Source: Bacillota bacterium
Lineage (GTDB): Bacteria; Bacillota; Bacilli; Alicyclobacillales; SLC66
Direction: 5' to 3'
DNA length: 9,373 nt
NCBI GenBank assembly: GCA_021846145.1
Contig: JAJZCJ010000117.1
Coordinates: 1 to 9,373 of the forward strand
Positions within the stretch are counted from its first letter, which is position 1, and every line of letters starts with the position of its first letter. The notes beneath the pieces are model-generated. The model made no database searches, was not told the DNA's origin, and was given only the letters and a program-made list of their open reading frames with translations. A program made the position numbers and the translations under genes. Positions 1 through 6,376 of this stretch are shown here, piece after piece.

Positions 1-1009
1 TGTGGCACCTGCGCAATTAACGCGCGCATACGAGACATATTTTGATGGCATTTTGGTGGATGCCCCGTGCAGTGGAGAGGGCTTATTTAGGCGCGAGCCA
101 GACGCGAGCCTACACTGGTCAGTAGATCAGTTGATTCCCAATGCAGCGCGGCAATTGGAGATACTAGAAGCGGCGTATCAGATGTTAGAACCAGGTGGAC
201 GCATCGTATATTCCACCTGCACGTTTAATCCGATTGAAAATGAGTTAGTCTGCGCACAATTCGCAATGATCCATCCCGACATGCGACTGGTTCCTACCAC
301 ACTTCCTGATAGTGATGCTGCACTATCTCCCCCACAACTACTACAAGCGGGGGCAGGGCATCCGCTTGTCCAGCGAGTTCTTGACACGCTAGAGCCCTCG
401 TGGATTGAATTGCCAACGCAATATGCCACTCGCTATTTTCCGCAACACTGTCGTGGGGAAGGTCATTTTATCGCCCACTTTGAAAAACAACCTGCCCGCC
501 CCAGCCACCGGACACCAGCACCATCTCATGGCATCAATGTAGCATTAACGAAGCGTTTGCAAAAAGAATTCGAAGCACTTGCTTCGCCGGCGCTAAGTGC
601 AGAATTTTTGCACACGTTACTGCATACACGAACCCTGCAAGCACGCGGCGACACGCTGTACGCATTGGCTGAAGGTGCGCTACGCATCCACACTCTACTA
701 CGCCCAGGTCTGGCTCTGATGCGACTAGCATACGGACACGCCGTTCCCCACCATTCGCTGGCGCTGGCCATGCGTTCTGAAGATGCGCAACATGAACTGC
801 GTTTACCATATGGCGATCAAAGGATCTTAGATTATTTACATGGGCAAACGATCACCTGTGGCAAAGACAATGGTTGGACATTGGTAACGGTGGATGGCGC
901 TCCACTCGGTTGGGGCAAAGCAGTGGGAGGAATACTAAAGAACCACTATCCCAAGGGACTGCGAAGAACGTATGCATTTGCCGCTGACGATGCCAAGATT
1001 AATCGCTAA
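1..1009 (+). CDS. rsmF: RsmF-type 16S rRNA (cytosine-C5) methyltransferase, 5'-truncated by the window edge
   Basis: This enzyme of the NOL1/NOP2/Sun (RsmF/RsmB) family transfers a methyl group from S-adenosylmethionine to C5 of a cytosine in 16S rRNA, in the cytoplasm. About 335 codons are visible. Motif IV, VDAPCSGEGLF, lies at residues 19-29 of the visible part (Cys23). Motif VI, YSTCTFNPIENE, follows at about 70-81, and its Cys73 is the catalytic nucleophile by family analogy. The C-terminal half matches the RsmF-specific extension and ends in GGILKNHYPKGLRR, typical of the PUA-like RNA-binding tail. The SAM-binding GxGxG motif I and the N-terminal domain are missing, so the GTG at base 2 is not the real start; full-length homologues are around 450 residues. 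The stop is at 1007-1009. The GH13 gene begins 14 bp later, so the two may share a transcript. The family call is secure; the exact target base is inferred. Confidence 0.9.
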   Translation, partial: VAPAQLTRAYETYFDGILVDAPCSGEGLFRREPDASLHWSVDQLIPNAARQLEILEAAYQMLEPGGRIVYSTCTFNPIENELVCAQFAMIHPDMRLVPTTLPDSDAALSPPQLLQAGAGHPLVQRVLDTLEPSWIELPTQYATRYFPQHCRGEGHFIAHFEKQPARPSHRTPAPSHGINVALTKRLQKEFEALASPALSAEFLHTLLHTRTLQARGDTLYALAEGALRIHTLLRPGLALMRLAYGHAVPHHSLALAMRSEDAQHELRLPYGDQRILDYLHGQTITCGKDNGWTLVTVDGAPLGWGKAVGGILKNHYPKGLRRTYAFAADDAKINR

Positions 1010-1012
1010 CTA

Positions 1013-1018
1013 GGGGAG
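1013..1018 (+). promoter_or_regulatory. Ribosome binding site of the GH13 gene
   Basis: GGGGAG lies 5 bases before the ATG at 1024, just after the rsmF stop, and supports that start. Confidence 0.6.
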
Positions 1019-1023
1019 AGCCC

Positions 1024-2811
1024 ATGTTTACTTATCAGTCTTTGATCGCACAATCTGTCTACCATGAGTCTATCGAGCCTTTTGCATATGCATACCGAGG
1101 CGATCTCTATCTGCGTCTGCGCATTGGTACGCAACTAGTTGACCGCGTAGAAGTGGTTCACTTTGACAAGTTTCAAGCAACCGCATCCAAGGTGACCGCA
1201 CCTGCCTTTCTCTATGCAAAAGACGGCACCACCCATGACATTTATCAAGCACAACTCACGCGTGACAGTAAAAGATTCAAGTATTTTTTTGTTTTGCATG
1301 TCGGTCAAGCGACTTATTGCTACAGTCGTTTAGGTGTCACGGACAGCGAACCTCCAGGCCCAGAGGATACATTTGAAGTCCCCTATTTAGGGGAAAGGGA
1401 CACTTATCAACCACCTGCATGGACAATTGGCACCACTTATTATCAAATCTTTCCAGAGCGCTTTCACAGAGGTACAACAAAAAAAGTGAACCGCAGAAAG
1501 TTAGCCAAATGGGATGCCATCCCTACCACCACTAGTTTTTTGGGTGGCAATCTCCAGGGCATCATCGAAAAATTAGATTACTTATCTGATCTCGGCGTGG
1601 AAGTGATTTATTGTACGCCTATCTTCAAAGCGCCCTCCAATCACAAATACGATACGGTGGACTATTTTGCGATCGACCCGCATTTCGGATCGGAAGATGA
1701 CCTTCGTACACTCGTTGACGAAAGTCATAAACGCGACATGAAAGTGGTGCTAGACGCTGTTTTTAATCACATGGGCATGAAACACCCGATATTTCAAGAC
1801 CTCTTGCAAAACGCTGAAAATTCAAAATACGCAAGCTGGATTTACGCCAAGTCGTGGCCTCTCTCACTAAAAACTCGCAACTATGAAACGTTTGGCTATA
1901 TTCCATCGATGCCAAAATGGCGCACTGCTGCCCCGGAAGTGGAAGAGTACCTTTGCCAAATAGGTGAATACTGGGTTGCCAAAACAGGCATTGACGGATG
2001 GAGACTCGATGTATCTGATGAAGTGGAACATACTTTTTGGAAGCACTTTCGAACGCGCATTAAATCACTAAACCCAGATGCATTGATTTGCGGGGAAATT
2101 TGGCAAGTGGCGACCCCTTGGTTGCGCGGTGATGAATTTGATTCTGTCATGAACTATCCATTTGCACGCGCCGTTTTGCAGTGGTTAGCCACACAAAGCA
2201 TTGACGCATACGCGTTTTCAGCACAGATCGAACAAATCAGAATACGCTATCCTGAACCAGTGCTTCCTACACTTTGGAATTTATTGGACTCCCATGATAC
2301 CCCAAGGTTATTAACTGAATGTGACGAAGATAAGCGCCAAGCGATGCTCGCGAGTTTTATGCAGTTCACTGCGGTAGGCTCACCAGTGTTATATTATGGC
2401 GACGAGGTGGGCATGACGGGTGGACCAGATCCCTTGTGCCGCGGCGGGATGATCTGGGATGAAGGGCAACAGGATCAAGAATTACTCATCCACTATAAAA
2501 CACTGCTTACCCTTCGTAAACACTACCGCGCGTTGCGCGAAGGCAGCTTCCGCCCGGCATTTTCTGGCCATTCACGTCAGCTTTACGCATTTGTCCGCAT
2601 ACTTAATGACGCTGCCACGAAAACACCTCAAGAAACCATCGTCTGTTTTGTGAACAATCAAAAACATGAAATCAGATTGCAATTCTTAGATCCCAATATT
2701 CCCACTGGTGTGTATGCGTGTATTTACGGAGCACGTAAAGGGGAGCAAATTGACACCCGTCAAGGACTAACTTTACCCGGAAAAAGCGCATCCATGTGGC
2801 TTTTAAAGTGA
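1024..2811 (+). CDS. GH13 alpha-glycosidase, neopullulanase / cyclomaltodextrinase / maltogenic amylase type
   Basis: This glycoside hydrolase (595 aa) is predicted to cleave alpha-1,4 links in cyclodextrins, maltodextrins or pullulan in the cytoplasm. Residues 1 to about 125 resemble the CBM34-like N-terminal beta domain of subfamily GH13_20. The (beta/alpha)8 catalytic domain starts near TTYYQIFPERF (about 137-147). All four GH13 signature regions are present: DAVFNH (244-249), GWRLDV (325-330, nucleophile Asp329), GEIW (357-360, acid/base Glu358) and LDSHDTPR (421-428, Asp425 stabiliser). HKYDTVDY (207-214) and the CRGGMIWDE region also fit this subfamily. There is no signal peptide. A GGGGAG ribosome site at 1013-1018 supports the ATG at 1024. 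The acidic loop that binds calcium in relatives appears lost: residues 147-160 read FHRGTTKKVN... and GGN (174-176) replaces the usual GGD. Exact substrate preference cannot be read from sequence. Confidence 0.92.
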   Translation: MFTYQSLIAQSVYHESIEPFAYAYRGDLYLRLRIGTQLVDRVEVVHFDKFQATASKVTAPAFLYAKDGTTHDIYQAQLTRDSKRFKYFFVLHVGQATYCYSRLGVTDSEPPGPEDTFEVPYLGERDTYQPPAWTIGTTYYQIFPERFHRGTTKKVNRRKLAKWDAIPTTTSFLGGNLQGIIEKLDYLSDLGVEVIYCTPIFKAPSNHKYDTVDYFAIDPHFGSEDDLRTLVDESHKRDMKVVLDAVFNHMGMKHPIFQDLLQNAENSKYASWIYAKSWPLSLKTRNYETFGYIPSMPKWRTAAPEVEEYLCQIGEYWVAKTGIDGWRLDVSDEVEHTFWKHFRTRIKSLNPDALICGEIWQVATPWLRGDEFDSVMNYPFARAVLQWLATQSIDAYAFSAQIEQIRIRYPEPVLPTLWNLLDSHDTPRLLTECDEDKRQAMLASFMQFTAVGSPVLYYGDEVGMTGGPDPLCRGGMIWDEGQQDQELLIHYKTLLTLRKHYRALREGSFRPAFSGHSRQLYAFVRILNDAATKTPQETIVCFVNNQKHEIRLQFLDPNIPTGVYACIYGARKGEQIDTRQGLTLPGKSASMWLLK

Positions 2812-2831
2812 GGATAGTGATTACTCAAATG

Positions 2832-2859
2832 TCACGCTTGCGCCCAATTCACATACACT
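2832..2859 (+). promoter_or_regulatory. Candidate promoter of the small basic gene (SigE-like -10)
   Basis: CATACACT at 2852-2859 matches the -10 element of mother-cell sigma factor SigE (CATACA-T). TCACGCT at 2832-2838, 13 bases upstream, is only a partial match to the SigE -35 (TCATATT). An alternative SigA reading, TTGCGC (2838-2843) with TAAAAT (2864-2869), has a 20-base spacer, which is too long. A promoter here makes sense because the GH13 gene has ended and the next gene looks unrelated. Which sigma factor is used is inference. Confidence 0.3.
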
Positions 2860-2890
2860 GGGATAAAATAATCCTGTGAGGCGATTGATC

Positions 2891-3205
2891 GTGACAGCCA
2901 CCAAACCCACTCTATTCGGATCTGCAAAGCCGCGTATTGGCGGCAACAAGCGCAAACAAAATGCGTATCAGGCGATTGTTGCACCGAACAAGCCGCATAA
3001 AAGCACCTCTACACAGACATTGCACGATTATTTACTCGAACATTTTTTGATGCAACCCGTCAGTATTTATACAGAAGCAGGGCGCGTACAAGGAAAAGTC
3101 ATCGAAGTGACACAGGAAAACGTCCAACTTGACACTACGACAGGAACGCGCAGGATTGATTTACACGCCATCTTCAGTGTGGCTCATCAGCTTGCCCCCC
3201 GTTAA
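2891..3205 (+). CDS. Small basic protein with a possible Sm-like domain, function unknown
   Basis: This is a 104-codon gene that I do not recognise by name. The first 40 or so residues are basic and probably disordered (Lys/Arg/Asn/Pro-rich, e.g. KPRIGGNKRKQN). Residues about 43-98 look like a compact beta-rich domain: a helix (LHDYLLEHFL), then strands MQPVSIYTEAG, RVQGKVIEVTQENVQLDT and RRIDLHAIFSV. The pattern 'xVxVxTxxGxxxGxVxxVxxxxVxL' resembles small Sm-like proteins such as DUF2642-type proteins associated with spore coats; this is a resemblance, not an identification. I chose the GTG at 2891 because GTGAGG at 2876-2881 makes a usable ribosome site nine bases ahead; the GTG at 2876 would add five residues and has no such site. 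The 3' end overlaps the convergent LysR gene by 45 bp. A spore role is suggested only weakly, by the SigE-like -10 upstream. Confidence 0.6.
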   Translation: MTATKPTLFGSAKPRIGGNKRKQNAYQAIVAPNKPHKSTSTQTLHDYLLEHFLMQPVSIYTEAGRVQGKVIEVTQENVQLDTTTGTRRIDLHAIFSVAHQLAPR

Positions 3206-4111
3206 CTGGTACAGCTCTTGGTACACCTGTAAAAAAGCTTGAGCGGCAAGACTCAAGTAGCGATCTTTACGATATACAAACACCAGGGTACGAGTGGCAG
3301 GGGGATCAAGCGGATAGTAAATCGGGCTAGCAGCCGTTTGCCTGCGCACCATCGCAGGCACCACAGTCACACCGAGACCATGAGCGACCAAAGTCTGTGC
3401 GGTTTCAATACTGCTCGTCTCGTACGCGATGTCAGGCTGGAATCCATTTTCTGCACATAATGCCAACACAGTTTGTCGAAATCCGTATCCATTTTTCAAG
3501 AGAATAAATGGCGAGGTCGCATAGTTTTTTAAGGATACTCCTCGTCGCCCTTTGTTTTCTTGCTCTCCTTCCACCTTAGAAACACCTGTTTGTGCAATGG
3601 ATGGCACGACAAGGTACAACGCTTCGGTTAAGAGTGGTGTGGTAGCTAGGCGTTCATCTTGTATCGGCAACGCCAATATCGACAGATCCGTTGCCCCTTG
3701 GACGGCCAGTTGCTCTAATTGATCTGTTGTTTCCTCAACAAGGCGCACGCGCGTATCCTTAAACTTTTGGTTGAAAGCCCAAATCAGGGGAGGTAGCACT
3801 CTCCCCCCCGTGATCGCTGGCGCACCGATTACCAGTTCACTGCCCATGCCTTGACTGCGTTCACGCATTTCGCGCAGCAAATCATCTTGCATGCGCAGAA
3901 TTTGCTCCGCTTGTTCCACAAAACGTTCTCCGTGTTTGGTGGGAAAAACACCAGATCTCCCACGCTCAAATAATTTGACGCCAAGCTCATCCTCAAGTTT
4001 GGCCATCTGCTGACTAAGTGAAGGTTGAGCCACACAGAGCACTGTGGCGGCCTTTGTAAAGCTGCGTTGGCGATACACCTCGCAAGCGTATTCCAGCATG
4101 CGCAAATCCAC
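3161..4111 (-). CDS. LysR-family transcriptional regulator, likely controlling leuCD
   Basis: This is a 316-residue LysR-type regulator of normal family length. The winged helix-turn-helix is at about residues 1-60, with the recognition part SFTKAATVLCVAQPSLSQQMAKLE at 17-40 and DELGVKLFER at 41-50. A linker helix runs to about 88. The periplasmic-binding-like effector domain spans about 92-300, starting at SELVIGAP and including GLGVTVVPAMV (245-255). A charged insertion near 178-192 (VEGEQENKGRRG) probably forms a surface loop. The start is the GTG at 4111-4109, since AAAGGTGA (4125-4118) lies six bases upstream. The gene is divergent from leuC across 128 bp. That arrangement, and a dyad in the gap, make it the candidate regulator of leuCD, with a pathway intermediate as possible effector. 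LeuO beside leuABCD in E. coli is a parallel for gene order only. Its 3' end overlaps the small gene coming from the left. Confidence 0.9.
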   Translation of the reverse strand: MDLRMLEYACEVYRQRSFTKAATVLCVAQPSLSQQMAKLEDELGVKLFERGRSGVFPTKHGERFVEQAEQILRMQDDLLREMRERSQGMGSELVIGAPAITGGRVLPPLIWAFNQKFKDTRVRLVEETTDQLEQLAVQGATDLSILALPIQDERLATTPLLTEALYLVVPSIAQTGVSKVEGEQENKGRRGVSLKNYATSPFILLKNGYGFRQTVLALCAENGFQPDIAYETSSIETAQTLVAHGLGVTVVPAMVRRQTAASPIYYPLDPPATRTLVFVYRKDRYLSLAAQAFLQVYQELYQLTGGKLMSHTEDGV

Positions 4112-4117
4112 GGATCA

Positions 4118-4125
4118 TCACCTTT
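4118..4125 (-). promoter_or_regulatory. Ribosome binding site deciding the GTG start of the LysR gene
   Basis: AAAGGTGA on the minus strand ends six bases before the GTG at 4111. The first in-frame ATG (residue 5) would lie too far from it and would cut into the DNA-binding domain. Confidence 0.6.
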
Positions 4126-4137
4126 TCCACATGTGAT

Positions 4138-4156
4138 ACATAGGTATTAGCTATGT
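4138..4156. promoter_or_regulatory. Candidate LysR operator, ACATAG-N7-CTATGT dyad
   Basis: A perfect inverted repeat with 6-bp arms and a 7-bp spacer lies between the divergent LysR and leuC genes. It contains ATAG-N7-CTAT, which satisfies the T-N11-A rule for LysR-type boxes and resembles the ATAA-N7-TTAT boxes of Bacillus CcpC. It sits just upstream of the candidate leuC -35, where an activator or repressor could act. Binding is inferred. Confidence 0.5.
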
Positions 4157-4158
4157 TT

Positions 4159-4188
4159 TTAATAGTTTATATATCATAGACTTATATT
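4159..4188 (+). promoter_or_regulatory. Candidate SigA promoter of leuCD
   Basis: TTAATA (4159-4164, four of six matches to TTGACA) and TATATT (4183-4188, five of six matches to TATAAT) are 18 bases apart. The implied start near 4195 gives a leader of about 45 bases, too short for a T-box or leader-peptide attenuator. Control is thus more likely at initiation. The stretch is AT-rich, so a chance match is possible. Confidence 0.4.
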
Positions 4189-4224
4189 CAAAAAATGTGT
4201 AGGATGATTGTAATAGTACACAAG

Positions 4225-4231
4225 AGGAGGG
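4225..4231 (+). promoter_or_regulatory. Ribosome binding site deciding the leuC start
   Basis: AGGAGGG lies 8 bases before the ATG at 4240. The upstream in-frame ATG at 4195 has no such site and would place the promoter's start point at or inside the coding sequence. Confidence 0.75.
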
Positions 4232-4239
4232 TTGGATTC

Positions 4240-5637
4240 ATGCCAGCCAAAACATTGTTTGAAAAAATATGGGAATCCCACGTTGTTAGGGAAAAAGCAG
4301 GTGAACCGACACTTCTGTATATTGACCTGCATTTGGTGCACGAGGTAACTTCCCCACAAGCTTTTGAAGGATTACGCCTAGCCGACAGAAAGATCCGCAG
4401 ACCTGATCTTACTTACGCCACTGCAGATCACAATGTGCCAACTAAAGATCGCAATACTATTTCTGATCCGATTGCCCGGCAGCAAATCGATACCCTGCGG
4501 CAGAACACGGCCTATTTTGGCGTACCTTTTGCTGATATGGACAGCCCTGATCAAGGCATTGTCCACGTGATTGGGCCAGAACAAGGGCTAACATTGCCCG
4601 GGAAAACAATCGTTTGTGGCGACAGTCACACATCGACGCATGGCGCGTTTGGCGCACTGGCATTTGGCATTGGCACCAGTGAAGTGGAGCATGTACTGGC
4701 TACACAATGCTTACAACAGCAAAAGCCAAAAACGATGGAAGTTTTCATAAACGGCATGCTTCCCAAAGGACTGCAAGCCAAAGACTTAATTTTGGGCATC
4801 ATCGCCAAATTTGGAACTGACTTTGGCACAGGTTATGTACTTGAATATCGCGGACCTGCTATTTCCGCCCTTTCGATGGAAGAACGCATGACAGTTTGTA
4901 ACATGTCCATTGAAGCAGGTGCCCGCGCGGGGTTAATTGCCCCAGATGCCACCACCTACGCTTACCTACAGGGCAGGAAAAATTCTCCGAAAGGTGAGCA
5001 GTGGGAGCAAGCGGTGGCTCGTTGGAACACGCTTGCAACTGATGAAGGCGCAAAATTTGATGCTCGTGTGGAATTTGATGCTTCTCGCTTAGTGCCGCAG
5101 GTGACATGGGGAACCAGTCCCGGAATGGGCACAAGTATCACCGACCGCGTACCTGATCCTACCACCATCAATGATCCAGTAGCACGCAGATCGACGGAGC
5201 TCGCACTGGAGTACATGGGACTCACTCCTGGCACACCGATGAGCGAACTCCCGATTGACCGCGTGTTTATCGGTTCTTGTACCAATGGTCGGATTGAAGA
5301 CCTGCGCGCGGCAGCAGCCGTAGTCAAAGGCAAAACGGTGGCTGCTCATGTCCAAGCAATGGTCGTTCCCGGTTCCTATCAAGTCAAGGTACAGGCAGAA
5401 CAAGAAGGGCTTCATGAAGTGTTCATCGCTGCTGGTTTTGAATGGCGCGATCCGGGCTGTAGCATGTGTCTTGCCATGAATCCGGACGTGCTGCAACCAG
5501 GTGAACGCTGCGCTTCCACGTCTAACCGCAACTTCGAAGGCCGTCAAGGCCGCGGTGGTCGCACGCACCTCGTCGGTCCTGCGATGGCTGCAGCCGCAGC
5601 TGTGGCTGGCCACTTTGTCGATGTGCGCACATTTTAA
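4240..5637 (+). CDS. leuC: 3-isopropylmalate dehydratase large subunit
   Basis: This is the large, iron-sulfur subunit of isopropylmalate isomerase, which interconverts 2- and 3-isopropylmalate in leucine synthesis, acting with LeuD in the cytoplasm. From the ATG at 4240 it is 465 residues, the usual family length. Aconitase-superfamily motifs are intact: [16 protein letters not shown] near 27-42, [21 protein letters not shown] from 125, [12 protein letters not shown] around 345-356, [11 protein letters not shown] at 406-416 and [13 protein letters not shown] near 426-438. The three [4Fe-4S] ligands are Cys347, Cys407 and Cys410, the same numbers as in E. coli Leu[10 protein letters not shown] and the [10 protein letters not shown] form favour LeuC over aconitase or homoaconitase. 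leuD follows after 25 bp in the same transcript. leuA and leuB are absent from the window, so the leucine genes are split in this genome or at least interrupted here. Confidence 0.96.
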   Translation: MPAKTLFEKIWESHVVREKAGEPTLLYIDLHLVHEVTSPQAFEGLRLADRKIRRPDLTYATADHNVPTKDRNTISDPIARQQIDTLRQNTAYFGVPFADMDSPDQGIVHVIGPEQGLTLPGKTIVCGDSHTSTHGAFGALAFGIGTSEVEHVLATQCLQQQKPKTMEVFINGMLPKGLQAKDLILGIIAKFGTDFGTGYVLEYRGPAISALSMEERMTVCNMSIEAGARAGLIAPDATTYAYLQGRKNSPKGEQWEQAVARWNTLATDEGAKFDARVEFDASRLVPQVTWGTSPGMGTSITDRVPDPTTINDPVARRSTELALEYMGLTPGTPMSELPIDRVFIGSCTNGRIEDLRAAAAVVKGKTVAAHVQAMVVPGSYQVKVQAEQEGLHEVFIAAGFEWRDPGCSMCLAMNPDVLQPGERCASTSNRNFEGRQGRGGRTHLVGPAMAAAAAVAGHFVDVRTF

Positions 5638-5647
5638 TAAACTGATG

Positions 5648-5653
5648 AAGGAG
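5648..5653 (+). promoter_or_regulatory. Ribosome binding site deciding the leuD start
   Basis: AAGGAG (continuing as AAGGAGAG) lies nine bases before the ATG at 5663. The reading frame is open upstream into leuC from about 5501, but that extension is leuC read in another frame. Confidence 0.7.
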
Positions 5654-5662
5654 AGATTATCA

Positions 5663-6250
5663 ATGCAACCATTTCGTACACATCAAGGCATTGTCGCTCC
5701 ATTAGATCGAGCCAACATTGATACGGATGCGATTATTCCAAAACAATTTTTAAAGCGCATTGAACGCTCTGGCTTTGGCCAATTTCTTTTTTACGATTGG
5801 CGGTTCAACGAAGACGGTTCGAAAATTCACGACTTCTTGCTCGCCAAGGAACCTTATTCCCAAGCGTCGGTACTGGTCGCAGGCCCTAACTTTGGTTGCG
5901 GGTCATCGCGCGAACATGCGCCGTGGGCACTTCTGGACTATGGTTTTCGCGTGATCATTTCCTCGTCTTATGCCGATATCTTTTTTAACAATTGCTTTAA
6001 TAATGGCATTCTGCCCATTGTGCTACCTGCAGAGACGGTGGATCGACTACTAAAGGACGCACAAAATCGCCCCGGCATGATGCTCAATGTGGATTTAGAA
6101 GAAGAAGTCGTGATCGAAGAGGATGGCACGCGCCATTCCTTTATTGTCGACCCTTATCGCAAAATGCGGTTGTTAAACGGGTTTGACGATATCGGCTTGA
6201 CCTTGCAACACGAATCTGACATCACCCGTTTTGAAGAGTCACGCGCCTAG
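5663..6250 (+). CDS. leuD: 3-isopropylmalate dehydratase small subunit
   Basis: This is the small (swivelling-domain) subunit of isopropylmalate isomerase, which pairs with LeuC to form the active site. The protein is 195 residues, close to the roughly 200 of bacterial LeuD. It opens with the typical PFRTHQGIVAPLDRANIDTDAIIPKQFLK (residues 3-31). The substrate-binding signature NFGCGSSREHAPWAL is at 76-90, followed by SSYADIFFNNCFNNGILPIVL at 101-121. The start is fixed by its ribosome site and by these family landmarks. It lies 25 bp after leuC and is closed by a strong hairpin terminator 16 bp after its stop, so leuCD forms a two-gene operon. The arrangement (separate leuC and leuD rather than a fused aconitase) is standard for bacteria. 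Confidence 0.96.
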   Translation: MQPFRTHQGIVAPLDRANIDTDAIIPKQFLKRIERSGFGQFLFYDWRFNEDGSKIHDFLLAKEPYSQASVLVAGPNFGCGSSREHAPWALLDYGFRVIISSSYADIFFNNCFNNGILPIVLPAETVDRLLKDAQNRPGMMLNVDLEEEVVIEEDGTRHSFIVDPYRKMRLLNGFDDIGLTLQHESDITRFEESRA

Positions 6251-6265
6251 CATTACATTGATCAC

Positions 6266-6307
6266 AACCGCCACCTGAGAAATTTTCTCGTGTGGCGGTT
6301 TTATTTT
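6266..6307 (+). terminator. Rho-independent terminator of leuCD
   Basis: AACCGCCAC (6266-6274) pairs with GTGGCGGTT (6292-6300). An inner GAGAA/TTCTC stem extends the hairpin, and TTTTATTTT follows. The stem is long and GC-rich. Confidence 0.9.
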
Positions 6308-6334
6308 GTCACCCATTTTGCAAATAGGCATATC
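6306..6334 (+). promoter_or_regulatory. Possible promoter of the MFS gene
   Basis: TTGTCA (6306-6311, five of six matches to TTGACA) is 17 bases ahead of CATATC (6329-6334), a poor -10. The -35 would overlap the T-run of the leuD terminator. A promoter is expected here because the terminator separates the MFS gene from leuCD, but this exact site is weakly supported. Confidence 0.25.
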
Positions 6335-6348
6335 TCATAGGAACAACA

Positions 6349-6363
6349 TTCGCATCGTGCGAA
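6349..6363. repeat. Inverted repeat TTCGCA-TCG-TGCGAA before the MFS ribosome site
   Basis: Perfect 6-bp arms flank a 3-base loop, and the right arm runs into the AAGGAGG ribosome site (6362-6368). It could be an operator or an RNA hairpin that limits access to the ribosome site. Confidence 0.45.
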
Positions 6364-6368
6364 GGAGG
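6362..6368 (+). promoter_or_regulatory. Ribosome binding site deciding the TTG start of the MFS gene
   Basis: AAGGAGG is eight bases before the TTG at 6377. The nearby ATG at 6381 is in another frame and meets a stop within ten codons. Confidence 0.75.
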
Positions 6369-6376
6369 TTGGTCCC

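Noticed and set aside
2..4. GTG at base 2 as the start of the rRNA methyltransferase
   Set aside because: The SAM-binding motif I and N-terminal domain would be missing; the gene is simply cut by the window edge.
178..809. Three minus-strand frames of 81-91 codons within rsmF
   Set aside because: They are opposite conserved rsmF coding sequence and have Cys/Ser/Arg-rich shadow-like products.
4195..4239. Upstream in-frame ATG start for leuC (480-residue version)
   Set aside because: There is no ribosome site, it overlaps the candidate transcription start, and the ATG at 4240 has AGGAGGG eight bases ahead and gives the normal 465 residues with iron-sulfur cysteines at 347, 407 and 410.
4157..4239. 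T-box or leader-peptide attenuator for leuC
   Set aside because: The leader is about 45-80 bases with no T-box sequence, no Leu-codon run and no terminator hairpin.
4962..5333. 123-codon minus-strand frame within leuC
   Set aside because: Antisense shadow of leuC, with no ribosome site or recognisable domain.
5089..5613. 174-codon frame on the minus strand within leuC
   Set aside because: It lies fully inside leuC opposite conserved codons, shows no family motif and has biased composition typical of a shadow frame.
5501..5662. 54-residue N-terminal extension of leuD
   Set aside because: It is the leuC coding sequence read in another frame; LeuD begins at MQPFRTHQG with its own AAGGAG site.
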